Shown here one piece after another: positions 57,236 through 64,000 of a stretch of 64,000 nucleotides of DNA; position 1 is the stretch's first letter; every line of letters starts with the position of its first letter. The position numbers were made by a program, and so were the translations under genes. Origin of the DNA: Acidovorax sp. HMWF029 (GTDB lineage: Bacteria > Pseudomonadota > Gammaproteobacteria > Burkholderiales > Burkholderiaceae_C); NCBI RefSeq assembly GCF_003060895.1, contig NZ_QAIH01000225.1, positions 79,268-143,267 on the forward strand, given 5' to 3'. Below the pieces are notes generated by a model. It saw nothing but the letters and a program-made list of their open reading frames with translations, made no database searches and was not told the origin of the DNA.

Positions 57236-57847
57236 TTACTTGCGCATGACCTTCTCGGAAGGCGTCAGCGCCTCGATGTAGGCCGGGCGCGAGAAGATAC
57301 GCTCGGCGTACTTGAGCAGAGGAGCCGCGTTCTTCGACAGGTCGATGCCGTAGTAGTCCAAGCGCCACAGCAGCGGGGCGATGGCCACGTCCAGCATGGA
57401 GAAGTTGTCACCCAGCATGTACTTGTTCTTAAGGAACACGGGGGCCAGCTGCGTGAGGCGGTCGCGGATATGGGCGCGGGCCTTTTCCAGAGCCTTTTCG
57501 TTGCCCTTGGTCGCACGCGATTCGAGCGTGTTCACATGCACGAACAGCTCTTTCTCGAAGTTCAGCAGGAACAGGCGCACGCGGGCGCGGTCCACAGGAT
57601 CGCCAGGCATCAGCTGCGGATGGGGGAAGCGCTCGTCAATGTACTCGTTGATGATGTTCGACTCGTACAGGATCAAGTCACGCTCGACCAGGATAGGCAC
57701 CTGGCCATAAGGGTTCATCACGCTGATATCTTCGGGCTTGTTGTACAGGTCCACATCGCGGATTTCAAAGTCCATGCCCTTTTCGAACAGGACAAAACGG
57801 CAGCGGTGGGAGAAGGGACAGGTCGTACCCGAGTAAAGCACCATCAT
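57236..57847 (-). CDS. sspA: Stringent starvation protein A homologue (GST fold)
   Basis: A 203-residue protein with an N-terminal thioredoxin/GST domain (MVLYSGTTCPFSHRCRFVLF, MNPYGQVPILVERDLILYES) and a helical GST C-terminal domain. SspA binds RNA polymerase rather than acting as a transferase, and the arrangement with sspB supports that identity over a plain GST. The gene lies downstream of petABC, with a clear terminator in the gap, so it needs its own promoter or some read-through. Confidence 0.93.
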   Translation of the reverse strand: MMVLYSGTTCPFSHRCRFVLFEKGMDFEIRDVDLYNKPEDISVMNPYGQVPILVERDLILYESNIINEYIDERFPHPQLMPGDPVDRARVRLFLLNFEKELFVHVNTLESRATKGNEKALEKARAHIRDRLTQLAPVFLKNKYMLGDNFSMLDVAIAPLLWRLDYYGIDLSKNAAPLLKYAERIFSRPAYIEALTPSEKVMRK

Positions 57848-57862
57848 GGTGGGAGGCTCCTA

Positions 57863-57899
57863 AAAATCAAAAGAGTGGGAGCCCAAAGCGCCCACTCTG
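57863..57899 (-). terminator. Terminator after petC
   Basis: Reading leftward: AGAGTGGG, 11-base loop, CCCACTCT, then TTTTGATTTTT. It lies 59 bases past the petC stop and ends 16 bases before the sspA start, so it should stop the petABC transcript. Confidence 0.8.
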
Positions 57900-57912
57900 C
57901 AAACAATCCAGC

Positions 57913-57930
57913 GGCGCCCCGAGGGGCGCC
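57913..57930. other. GC-rich hairpin in the petC-sspA gap
   Basis: GGCGCCCC, two bases, GGGGCGCC: an 8-bp stem with a very short loop and no T-run. It lies between the petC stop and the terminator and may shield the petC 3' end from exonucleases. Confidence 0.45.
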
Positions 57931-57957
57931 TTGTCAGGGATTTATGGCTCGTGCTGT

Positions 57958-58719
57958 TTACTTCACGTCCTTCCAGAAGGCTGCGTTCAGCCTCCAGGCA
58001 ATGACGGTGAAAACACCCAGGAAGATCAACACCCACACGCCAACTCGAACGCGGGTGTTCTGGGCAGGTTCACCCATCCATTGCAGGTAATTCACCAAGT
58101 CACCCACAGTCTGGTCGAACTGCAGCGGGGTCATCGTGCCGGGTTTGACCTGCTCCCAGCCCTTGAAGACCTGGGTCTTGTGGCCATGGCTTTCATGTTC
58201 TTCAAACACAGGGCGGCGGTCGCCCTGCATTTCCCACAGCACATGGGGCATGCCCACGCTCGGGAAGGCCAGGTTGTTCCAGCCCGTGGCCTTGGTCTCA
58301 TCACGGTAGAAGGTGCGCAGGAAGGTGTAGAGGTAGTCCGCACCCGTGCCGCCATGGCCGGCGCGCGAACGTGCGATCACCGTCAGGTCGGGCGGATTGG
58401 CGCCAAACCACTCCTTGGCCTGCTTGGGGTCGATGGACGCCTTCATGGTCTCGCCGACCTTGTCGGTCGTGAACAGCAAGTTGTCCTTGATCTGCTGCTC
58501 GGTCAAACCGATATCACGCAGGCGATTGAAGCGCATGAAAGCTGCCGAGTGGCAGTTCAAGCAGTAGTTGACGAACACCTTGGCGCCATTTTGCAACGAA
58601 GCCAGGTCATTGGTCTTGTTGGGTGCCTTGTCCCAGGCGATGGTGTCGCCACCAGCAGCATGAGCGGCACCGGCAACCAGGCCCACAGCGGCGATCAACG
58701 TGAGGATGATTTTCTTCAT
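57958..58719 (-). CDS. petC: Cytochrome c1 of the bc1 complex
   Basis: A 253-residue exported haem protein of complex III. It has a signal peptide (KKIILTLIAAVGLVAGAAHA), the haem motif CLNCH with Cys53, Cys56 and His57, a probable Met ligand in FPSVGMPHVLW, and a C-terminal membrane anchor (VGVWVLIFLGVFTVIAWRL). It passes electrons from the Rieske centre to soluble cytochrome c. It is the last gene of petABC, 17 bases after petB. Confidence 0.96.
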   Translation of the reverse strand: MKKIILTLIAAVGLVAGAAHAAGGDTIAWDKAPNKTNDLASLQNGAKVFVNYCLNCHSAAFMRFNRLRDIGLTEQQIKDNLLFTTDKVGETMKASIDPKQAKEWFGANPPDLTVIARSRAGHGGTGADYLYTFLRTFYRDETKATGWNNLAFPSVGMPHVLWEMQGDRRPVFEEHESHGHKTQVFKGWEQVKPGTMTPLQFDQTVGDLVNYLQWMGEPAQNTRVRVGVWVLIFLGVFTVIAWRLNAAFWKDVK

Positions 58720-58736
58720 TGTTGTTGTCTCCAGGC

Positions 58737-60149
58737 TCAGTGCGCCACAAAGGTCACGCGGTCAGGCACGGGCTTGGTTTCCCCAATGCGACTCCACCAG
58801 GGCATCAGCAGGAAGAAGCCGAAGTAGAACAGGGTGCCCACTTGCGACACGCGCTCGCCAATTGGCGATGGAGGTTGCACACCCAGATAGCCCAGGATCA
58901 AGAAATTAATCACAAAGATACCGTACAGGTACTTGTGCCAGTCGGGGCGGTAGCGGATCGACTTGACAGGGCTGTAATCCAGCCATGGCAGGAAGAACAG
59001 GATGATCACGGCACCACCCATCACGACCACACCCCAGAACTTGGCATCGATAGACAGCATCATGGCCACGACCACGAGGGCCACACCCACGATCCCGGCC
59101 TTGATGAAGCTGGGCAGCTTGGCCCTGAGCACGCCAAAACCTGCAGCTGCAACCACGCACAGGATCAGGGCATACATCATCTCGGTGGTGATGGCACGCA
59201 GCATCGAATAGAACGGCGTGAAGTACCAGACCGGCGCGATGTGCGCAGGCGTCTTGAGCGGATCGGCTGGGATGAAATTGTTGTATTCGAGGAAGTAGCC
59301 ACCGAACTCGGGCGCGAAGAACACCACGGCCGTGAACGCCATGAGGAACATGCTCAGCGCGAAGATGTCATGCACCGTGTAGTAGGGATGGAAAGGCACG
59401 CCATCGAGCGGCTTGCCGTTGGCATCCTTGGGCGCCTTGGGGCCTTTGATTTCCACGCCGTCGGGGTTGTTGGAACCCACATCGTGCAGTGCCAGCAAGT
59501 GCGCCACCACCAAGCCCAGCAGGACCAGCGGCACGGCGATCACGTGGAAGCTGAAGAAGCGGTTCAGCGTGGCGTCGCCCACCACATAGTCGCCGCGGAT
59601 CAGCAGCGCCAGATCAGGACCAATGAAGGGAATGGCAGCGAACAGGTTCACGATCACCTGGGCGCCCCAGTAGGACATCTGCCCCCAGGGCAGCAAGTAG
59701 CCCATGAAGGCCTCGGCCATCAGGCACAGGAAGATCGCACAGCCGAAGATCCAGACCAGCTCGCGCGGCTTGCGGTAGCTTCCGTAGATGAGGCCACGGA
59801 ACATGTGCAGATACACCACCACAAAGAACGCCGAAGCACCCGTAGAGTGCATGTAGCGGATCAGCCAACCCCAGGGCACATCGCGCATGATGTACTCGAC
59901 CGAAGCGAACGCCAGGTTGGCGTCGGGCTTGTAATGCATGACCAGGAAGATCCCGGTCACGATCTGAATCACCAGCACCACCAGCGCTAGCGAGCCGAAG
60001 ATGTACCAGAAGTTAAAGTTCTTCGGAGCGTAGTACTCCGACATGTGAACCTTGTAGGCATCGAACGCTGTCGGGAAGCGGTTCTCGAACCAGTTCGTGA
60101 CCTTGGCGCCCGCCGAGGCGTTGGGAGAGATTTCCTTGAATTCAGCCAT
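58737..60149 (-). CDS. petB: Cytochrome b of the bc1 complex
   Basis: A 470-residue membrane subunit carrying the two b haems and the quinol sites. Haem-ligand helices are YMHSTGASAFFVVVYLHMFRG and RFFSFHVIAVPLVLLGLVVAHL. The Qo-site PEWY-type motif lies in the IAPVWYFTPFYSMLRAI region (here PVWYF). About eight transmembrane helices are present. The ATG is preceded by AAGGAG. It overlaps nothing: 14 bases separate it from petA and 17 from petC. The length is usual for betaproteobacteria. Confidence 0.97.
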   Translation of the reverse strand: MAEFKEISPNASAGAKVTNWFENRFPTAFDAYKVHMSEYYAPKNFNFWYIFGSLALVVLVIQIVTGIFLVMHYKPDANLAFASVEYIMRDVPWGWLIRYMHSTGASAFFVVVYLHMFRGLIYGSYRKPRELVWIFGCAIFLCLMAEAFMGYLLPWGQMSYWGAQVIVNLFAAIPFIGPDLALLIRGDYVVGDATLNRFFSFHVIAVPLVLLGLVVAHLLALHDVGSNNPDGVEIKGPKAPKDANGKPLDGVPFHPYYTVHDIFALSMFLMAFTAVVFFAPEFGGYFLEYNNFIPADPLKTPAHIAPVWYFTPFYSMLRAITTEMMYALILCVVAAAGFGVLRAKLPSFIKAGIVGVALVVVAMMLSIDAKFWGVVVMGGAVIILFFLPWLDYSPVKSIRYRPDWHKYLYGIFVINFLILGYLGVQPPSPIGERVSQVGTLFYFGFFLLMPWWSRIGETKPVPDRVTFVAH

Positions 60150-60163
60150 GTCGTCGTGCTCCT

Positions 60164-60763
60164 TCAAGCCTTCTTGTCTTCACCGATCAGCAGGCGCGTA
60201 TCGGACAGGTACATGTGGGGAGGCACTTCGAGGTTGTCGGGTGCGGGCTTGTTCTTGAACACACGGCCGGCCATGTCGAACGTGGAACCGTGACAAGGGC
60301 ACAGGAAACCACCCTTCCAGTCGTCGGGCAGCGAAGGCTGGGCGCCGGGCTGGAACTTATCGGAAGGCGAGCAACCCAAGTGCGAGCAGATGCCCACACC
60401 CACAAAAATTTCGGGCTTGATGGAGCGCGCTTCGTTGCGAGCGTATTCCGGGGTCAGCTCGGAGGGGTTGCGCTCAGACTTGGGGTCAGCCAGCTGCCCG
60501 TCGAGCTTAGGCAATTCTGCCAACTGCTCGGGGGTGCGCTTGATGATCCAGACGGGCTTGCCGCGCCACTCCACGGTGACTTTTTCTCCAGGCTTAAGGG
60601 CGGAGATATCCACCTCCACCGCAGCCCCGGCGGCTTTTGCGCGCTCGGAGGGCTGGAAGGTACTCACGAAAGGGACGGCGGTTGCCACGCCGCCCACCGC
60701 ACCAGCACATGCTGACGTGATGATCCACGTCCGCTTGCTGGAGTCGATTGGAGTGTCACTCAT
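60164..60763 (-). CDS. petA: Rieske iron-sulfur protein of the bc1 complex
   Basis: A 199-residue subunit that takes the first electron from ubiquinol. Cluster ligands are Cys126 and His128 in CSHLGC and Cys155 and His158 in CPCHGS, with Cys131 and Cys157 able to form the stabilising disulfide. The N-terminal anchor is exported by Tat in homologues, but the motif here reads SSKRTWIITS, with Lys-Arg instead of Arg-Arg. It is the first gene of petABC and has a near-consensus promoter 44 bases upstream. Confidence 0.97.
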   Translation of the reverse strand: MSDTPIDSSKRTWIITSACAGAVGGVATAVPFVSTFQPSERAKAAGAAVEVDISALKPGEKVTVEWRGKPVWIIKRTPEQLAELPKLDGQLADPKSERNPSELTPEYARNEARSIKPEIFVGVGICSHLGCSPSDKFQPGAQPSLPDDWKGGFLCPCHGSTFDMAGRVFKNKPAPDNLEVPPHMYLSDTRLLIGEDKKA

Positions 60764-60806
60764 GGGGATCCTCGATTGATCATCGCTAGATTGGGGTCAA
60801 CCGCGA

Positions 60807-60836
60807 ATTGTAGCGGAGTGAAAATGGTTATTTCAA
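60807..60836 (-). promoter_or_regulatory. Sigma-70-type promoter of petABC
   Basis: On the minus strand TTGAAA, 18 bases, TACAAT: each hexamer differs from consensus at one position. The expected leader to petA is about 37 bases. This is among the best promoter matches in the window. Confidence 0.75.
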
Positions 60837-60850
60837 CGCAGCTGTCTGTC

Positions 60851-60878
60851 TTGACAGCCCATAGAGCTGAGCAATACT
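60851..60878 (+). promoter_or_regulatory. Candidate promoter of mscL with palindrome over the -35
   Basis: A perfect TTGACA, 16 bases, AATACT. The -35 is embedded in CTGTC TT GACAG (60846-60857), an inverted repeat that could be an operator. It is back-to-back with the petABC promoter in a 151-base gap. Confidence 0.5.
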
Positions 60879-60914
60879 CCCACATCAACATCCATTCACA
60901 CAAGGAGCAACAAC

Positions 60915-61346
60915 ATGGGGATGATGCAGGAGTTCAGGGAGTTTGCTGTCAAGGGCAACGTGGTAGATCTCGCCGTGGGCGTCATCATCGGCGGCGCCTT
61001 CGGCAAGATTGTGGATTCGGTGGTGTCCGACCTCATCATGCCGGTGGTGGGCCTGGTGTTTGGCAAGCTTGATTTTTCCAACCTGTTTGTGGTGCTGGGG
61101 ACGATTCCGCCTGGCACGGGCACCACACTGGATGCTCTCAAGAAGGCTGGCGTGCCGGTGTTCGCCTATGGCAACTTCCTGACGGTAGCCGTCAACTTTC
61201 TGATCCTGGCGTTCATCATTTTCATCATGATCAAACAGATCAACCGCCTCAAGCGCGAAGCCCCTGCCCCCGCGCCCGAGGCACCTGCCGCCCCTGCAGA
61301 GGACATCGTGCTGCTGCGCGAGATCCGGGACAGCTTGAAGAAATAA
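60915..61346 (+). CDS. mscL: Large-conductance mechanosensitive channel MscL
   Basis: A 143-residue pentameric channel that releases solutes on hypo-osmotic shock. The N-terminal amphipathic helix and first transmembrane segment read [20 protein letters not shown] and [20 protein letters not shown], the gate region. The second helix is [20 protein letters not shown]. The C-terminus has an Ala/Pro linker and a [10 protein letters not shown] bundle helix. GGAG lies upstream of the ATG. It is divergent from petA, and a long perfect hairpin follows 28 bases after its stop. Confidence 0.97.
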   Translation: MGMMQEFREFAVKGNVVDLAVGVIIGGAFGKIVDSVVSDLIMPVVGLVFGKLDFSNLFVVLGTIPPGTGTTLDALKKAGVPVFAYGNFLTVAVNFLILAFIIFIMIKQINRLKREAPAPAPEAPAAPAEDIVLLREIRDSLKK

Positions 61347-61374
61347 ACACCCCCTGAGTCGCTTCGCGCCTTCC

Positions 61375-61409
61375 CCCTCTCTCGCATGGCTGCGCCATGC
61401 GAGAGAGGG
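61375..61409. other. Perfect 16-bp hairpin between mscL and pdxA
   Basis: Arms of 16 bases (CCCTCTCTCGCATGGC and its exact complement) with a three-base TGC loop. No T-run follows on either strand, so classic intrinsic termination is doubtful. mscL and pdxA converge here. The rest of the 179-base gap is very GC-rich and shows no gene. Confidence 0.7.
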
Positions 61410-61525
61410 ACACCCCCAGCGCGGCGGGGCGGCCCTTGCGCGGGGACGCAGGCCCAGGGCGCGCCGGTGGCACAGACTGCGCGCGTCCCGCATCCTGGGT
61501 GACGTGCAGCAGAAACACCGACCCG

Positions 61526-62554
61526 CTACTCGGACAGCTGGCGCGCCATGCGCACCGCCTCGATGAGGCTGGCCGCATCGGCCACGCCCTGCCCCGCAAT
61601 GTCAAAGGCCGTGCCGTGGTCAGGGCTGGTGCGCACCAGGGGCAGCCCCAGCGTCACATTCACGCCCTTGTCCACACCCAGGTATTTCACCGGGATCAGC
61701 CCCTGGTCGTGGTACATGGCGATCACCACATCAAACTCGCCCGGGCGCTGCGGCGTGCTGCGCGCGCGCATGAACACCGTGTCGGGCGCGAACGGGCCAT
61801 GCACATCCAGCCCCCGGGCTCGTGCCGCAGCAATGGCCGGGGCGATCACCTCCAGCTCCTCGCGGCCAAACAGCCCCCCCTCGCCCGCATGGGGGTTCAG
61901 CCCGGCCACTGCGATACGCGGCACGCGGCCCAGGCTGCGTTGCAGCGCGGCATGGGTGATCTGCAGCGTCTGCAGCACGTTGTCCCGCGTCACTGCCGCA
62001 ATCGCCTCGCACAGCGACACATGGATGCTGACCAGAACGGTGCGCAGCTCGTCGTTGGCCAGCATCATGCGCACGGGCATGCGGGTCAGCGGCACCCCCT
62101 GGTGGACTGCAGCCTCTGCCTGCAACAGCTCGGTGTGCCCCGGGAAGTCCACGCCCGCAGCGGATAACGCCTCCTTGTGCACAGGCGCGGTGACCAGCGC
62201 CGCTACCTCGCCGCGCAAGGCCGCACGGGCCGCCCAGACCACGCAGTCAGCTGCAGCTCGCCCCGCTGCGGCGCTGATCTGGCCCCAGGGCTGAGGACCG
62301 GGGATGCCTTGCACCGGCAGCACGGGCACGCAGCGCGGAGGCATGGTCAGCACCTCCTGGGGTGCACTGATCTGCGCCACAGGCAAGCCCCCGACGCCCG
62401 GCCGCGCAATGGCCTGGGCGGCGCGCCGCAGCGTAGCGACATCGCCCACAACAAAACAATGGCGCAGCACCTCAGGTGCGTCGCGAAAGGCCTTGGCCAC
62501 GATCTCGGGGCCGATACCGGCGGGGTCTCCCTGGGTGACAGCAATGGTGTGCAT
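61526..62554 (-). CDS. pdxA: 4-Hydroxythreonine-4-phosphate dehydrogenase
   Basis: A 342-residue NAD-dependent enzyme of pyridoxal phosphate synthesis. It begins with AVTQGDPAGIGPEIVAKAF. Zinc ligands are expected in VTAPVHKEAL and GHTELL, and the C-terminal VAGLNPHAGEGGLFGREE and YHDQGLIPVKYLGVDKGVNVT are signature segments. The length is typical. It is downstream of the Nif3-like gene on the same strand with a 121-base gap, and converges on mscL. Confidence 0.96.
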   Translation of the reverse strand: MHTIAVTQGDPAGIGPEIVAKAFRDAPEVLRHCFVVGDVATLRRAAQAIARPGVGGLPVAQISAPQEVLTMPPRCVPVLPVQGIPGPQPWGQISAAAGRAAADCVVWAARAALRGEVAALVTAPVHKEALSAAGVDFPGHTELLQAEAAVHQGVPLTRMPVRMMLANDELRTVLVSIHVSLCEAIAAVTRDNVLQTLQITHAALQRSLGRVPRIAVAGLNPHAGEGGLFGREELEVIAPAIAAARARGLDVHGPFAPDTVFMRARSTPQRPGEFDVVIAMYHDQGLIPVKYLGVDKGVNVTLGLPLVRTSPDHGTAFDIAGQGVADAASLIEAVRMARQLSE

Positions 62555-62675
62555 TTTTTTGAAGATTTTTTGCCGCTACCGCGCTATCAGCAAGCCTTGG
62601 CAGCTATGAATAAGTGAGTAAATCCTATCTGCAGCCAGGTTCCGCAGCGATGGAACACCACGGCGCCACAGGCGG

Positions 62676-63443
62676 CTACGCTGGGTTGTCGACCTCGATG
62701 AACTGGTGCTCCAGCCCGCAATGCGCCGCCACATGGGCAGCCACGGCGGGGGCGCCATAGCGCTCGGTGGCGTGGTGCCCGGCGGCAATGAAGCTCACGC
62801 CCATCTCGCGCGCCAGGTGGGCCTGGGGTTCGGAGATTTCGCCAGTGATGAACGCATCGGCACCTGCGGCAATCGCCGGCTCGAAATACCCCTGGGCGCC
62901 CCCCGTGCACCAGGCCACACGGCGCACGGGACGAGATGGCGCGCCACCTGTGGCTGCGGGCTGCACCAGCGTCACGGCGCGGCCCAGCGCCTGTGCCACG
63001 TGGTCGGCCAGGGCCTTGCCGTCGGCAAAAGCCGCCGGGGCGGAGAACCCGAGGTCTTGCTCGCCAAACCGCGCATCGGCCGCGAAACCCAGCACCCGGC
63101 CCAGTTGCGCGTTGTTGCCCAGTTCGGCATGGGCATCGAGCGGCAGATGGTAGGCATACAGATTGATGTCGTATGCCAGCAGCAGCTGCAGCCGCTGCTT
63201 CATCCAGCCCGTGATGCGGCCGTCCTGCCCGCGCCAGAACAGGCCATGGTGCACAAAGATAGCGTCCGCGCGGGCGGCGATGGCGGCCTCGATCAGCGCA
63301 CGGCTGGCGGTCACGCCGCTCACCACACGCTGGATCTCGGCCTTGCCCTCGACCTGCAGGCCGTTAGGGCCATAGTCCTTGAAGCGTTCGGGCTGAAGCA
63401 GGTCGTCGAAAGCCTGCAAAAGTTGGTGGCGTGAAATGCTCAT
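62676..63443 (-). CDS. Nif3-like dinuclear metal-binding protein (GTP cyclohydrolase I type 2 family)
   Basis: A 255-residue Nif3/YbgI-family protein. Metal-site motifs are [14 protein letters not shown] near residue 70 and the C-terminal [33 protein letters not shown] and the [19 protein letters not shown] segment are conserved. The family binds two metal ions, and its cellular role is unsettled despite the label NIF3 and an annotation as type 2 GTP cyclohydrolase. The start giving [17 protein letters not shown] is used. It is divergent from the protease gene across 137 bases. Confidence 0.9.
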   Translation of the reverse strand: MSISRHQLLQAFDDLLQPERFKDYGPNGLQVEGKAEIQRVVSGVTASRALIEAAIAARADAIFVHHGLFWRGQDGRITGWMKQRLQLLLAYDINLYAYHLPLDAHAELGNNAQLGRVLGFAADARFGEQDLGFSAPAAFADGKALADHVAQALGRAVTLVQPAATGGAPSRPVRRVAWCTGGAQGYFEPAIAAGADAFITGEISEPQAHLAREMGVSFIAAGHHATERYGAPAVAAHVAAHCGLEHQFIEVDNPA

Positions 63444-63580
63444 GCCGCTATTGTCGCGCGGGCCCCATGCCCCCACATGGGGGACAATGCCGCCGAGGAG
63501 ACGGCCTGGCGCCGCCCGCTGAAGCCACGCTCGGCCCCCACCCCACCCACCACCTGTACGTTCATCTGGACGTGAATTTC

Positions 63581-64000
63581 ATGAAACGACTCTGGCTGCT
63601 GTTCTCCCAGACCGTGACGGTGTTCGTTGCGGCTTATTTTGTTGTTGCCACCCTTCAACCCGACTGGCTCGGCCGGGGCACCACACGTTCCGGGGCCGGC
63701 ATTGCGCTGCTGGAGGCACCGGCCACGCCGCCCTCCCAGCCCGCAGCGGGAAGCTTCAGCAGCGCAGCACGCAAGGCCGCGCCCGCCGTGGTCAGCATCA
63801 ACACCAGCAAGGAAGTTCGCCACCCGCGCAGCAACGACCCCTGGTTCCAGTTCTTCTTTGGTGACCAGGGCAGCCAAGCGCAGGCAGGCCTGGGCAGCGG
63901 TGTGATCGTGAGCCCCGATGGCTACATCCTCACCAACAACCATGTGGTCGAGGGCGCCGATGAGATCGAAGTCACGCTCACCGACAGCCGCCGCGCCCGT
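63581..64000 (+). CDS. DegP/DegQ-type S1C serine protease, partial (cut by window end)
   Basis: The first 140 codons of an exported trypsin-like protease. The N-terminus [20 protein letters not shown] is a signal anchor. [20 protein letters not shown] and WFQFFFGDQ are typical of the MucD/DegS-like proteins of Burkholderiales. [20 protein letters not shown] contains the catalytic His. The Asp and Ser of the triad and the PDZ domain or domains lie beyond the window. The single anchor and lack of a long Q-linker suggest a DegS/DegQ type, but the remainder is needed to decide. It is read from its own promoter region, divergent from the Nif3-like gene. Confidence 0.88.
   Translation, partial: MKRLWLLFSQTVTVFVAAYFVVATLQPDWLGRGTTRSGAGIALLEAPATPPSQPAAGSFSSAARKAAPAVVSINTSKEVRHPRSNDPWFQFFFGDQGSQAQAGLGSGVIVSPDGYILTNNHVVEGADEIEVTLTDSRRAR

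Overview
The window is chromosomal DNA of a GC-rich betaproteobacterium, most likely a member of the Comamonadaceae close to Acidovorax. This rests on several signs: ugpBAECQ, hemA-prfA-prmC-grxD, pilBCD-coaE-zapD-yacG, secA-M23 peptidase-DciA and sspBA-petABC neighbourhoods, strong codon bias to G/C in third positions, and short GCTAT...ATAGC intergenic palindromes. I found no prophage, CRISPR array, toxin-antitoxin pair or recognisable defence system. Most of the window is core metabolism.

Layout. 1-5873: a catabolic cluster for meta-cleavage of a homoprotocatechuate-like catechol (hydratase, Bug-type solute-binding protein, FAH-family isomerase/decarboxylase, class III extradiol dioxygenase, semialdehyde dehydrogenase), read leftward from a divergent LysR regulator with a palindromic candidate operator. 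5900-11675: nudB, a CsgG-like lipoprotein, aspS, a DUF502 membrane protein, an FmdB zinc ribbon and a sodium:solute symporter. 11836-15878: a ubiquinone block (ubiB, ubiJ, a Tim44-like protein, ubiE). 16060-22262: DUF971, a HIT protein, a very large FAD/Fe-S oxidoreductase and serA, all leftward.

22403-27729: the glycerol-3-phosphate/glycerophosphodiester uptake operon ugpBAECQ, with a Pho box in front and a strong hairpin pair between ugpB and ugpA. 27841-29253: a second Bug protein and a small membrane protein. 29325-33441: hemA-prfA-prmC-grxD, interrupted between prmC and grxD by a 270-bp element with 31-bp terminal inverted repeats and two internal nested stem-loop arms. This is the most unusual structure in the window. 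33596-42493: an AAA+ ATPase, a CNNM/CorC-type membrane protein, a lytic transglycosylase, proS, rppH, proB, obgE, rpmA and rplU.

42655-49998: ispB, tRNA-Pro(CGG), the type IV pilus assembly genes pilB-pilC-pilD, coaE, zapD, yacG and mutT. Base composition falls from late ispB to the middle of pilC and then recovers, which suggests a recombination mosaic. 49991-56493: a DUF815 ATPase, argJ, secA, an M23 peptidase and a DciA-like protein. 56538-60763: tRNA-Thr(TGT), sspB, sspA and the cytochrome bc1 operon petABC with a near-consensus promoter. 60915-64000: mscL, pdxA, a Nif3-like protein and the start of a DegP/DegQ-type serine protease cut by the window end.

All functional names come from motif and family recognition by eye. 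Promoters, operators and terminators were found by reading inverted repeats and hexamers and were not tested by any program.
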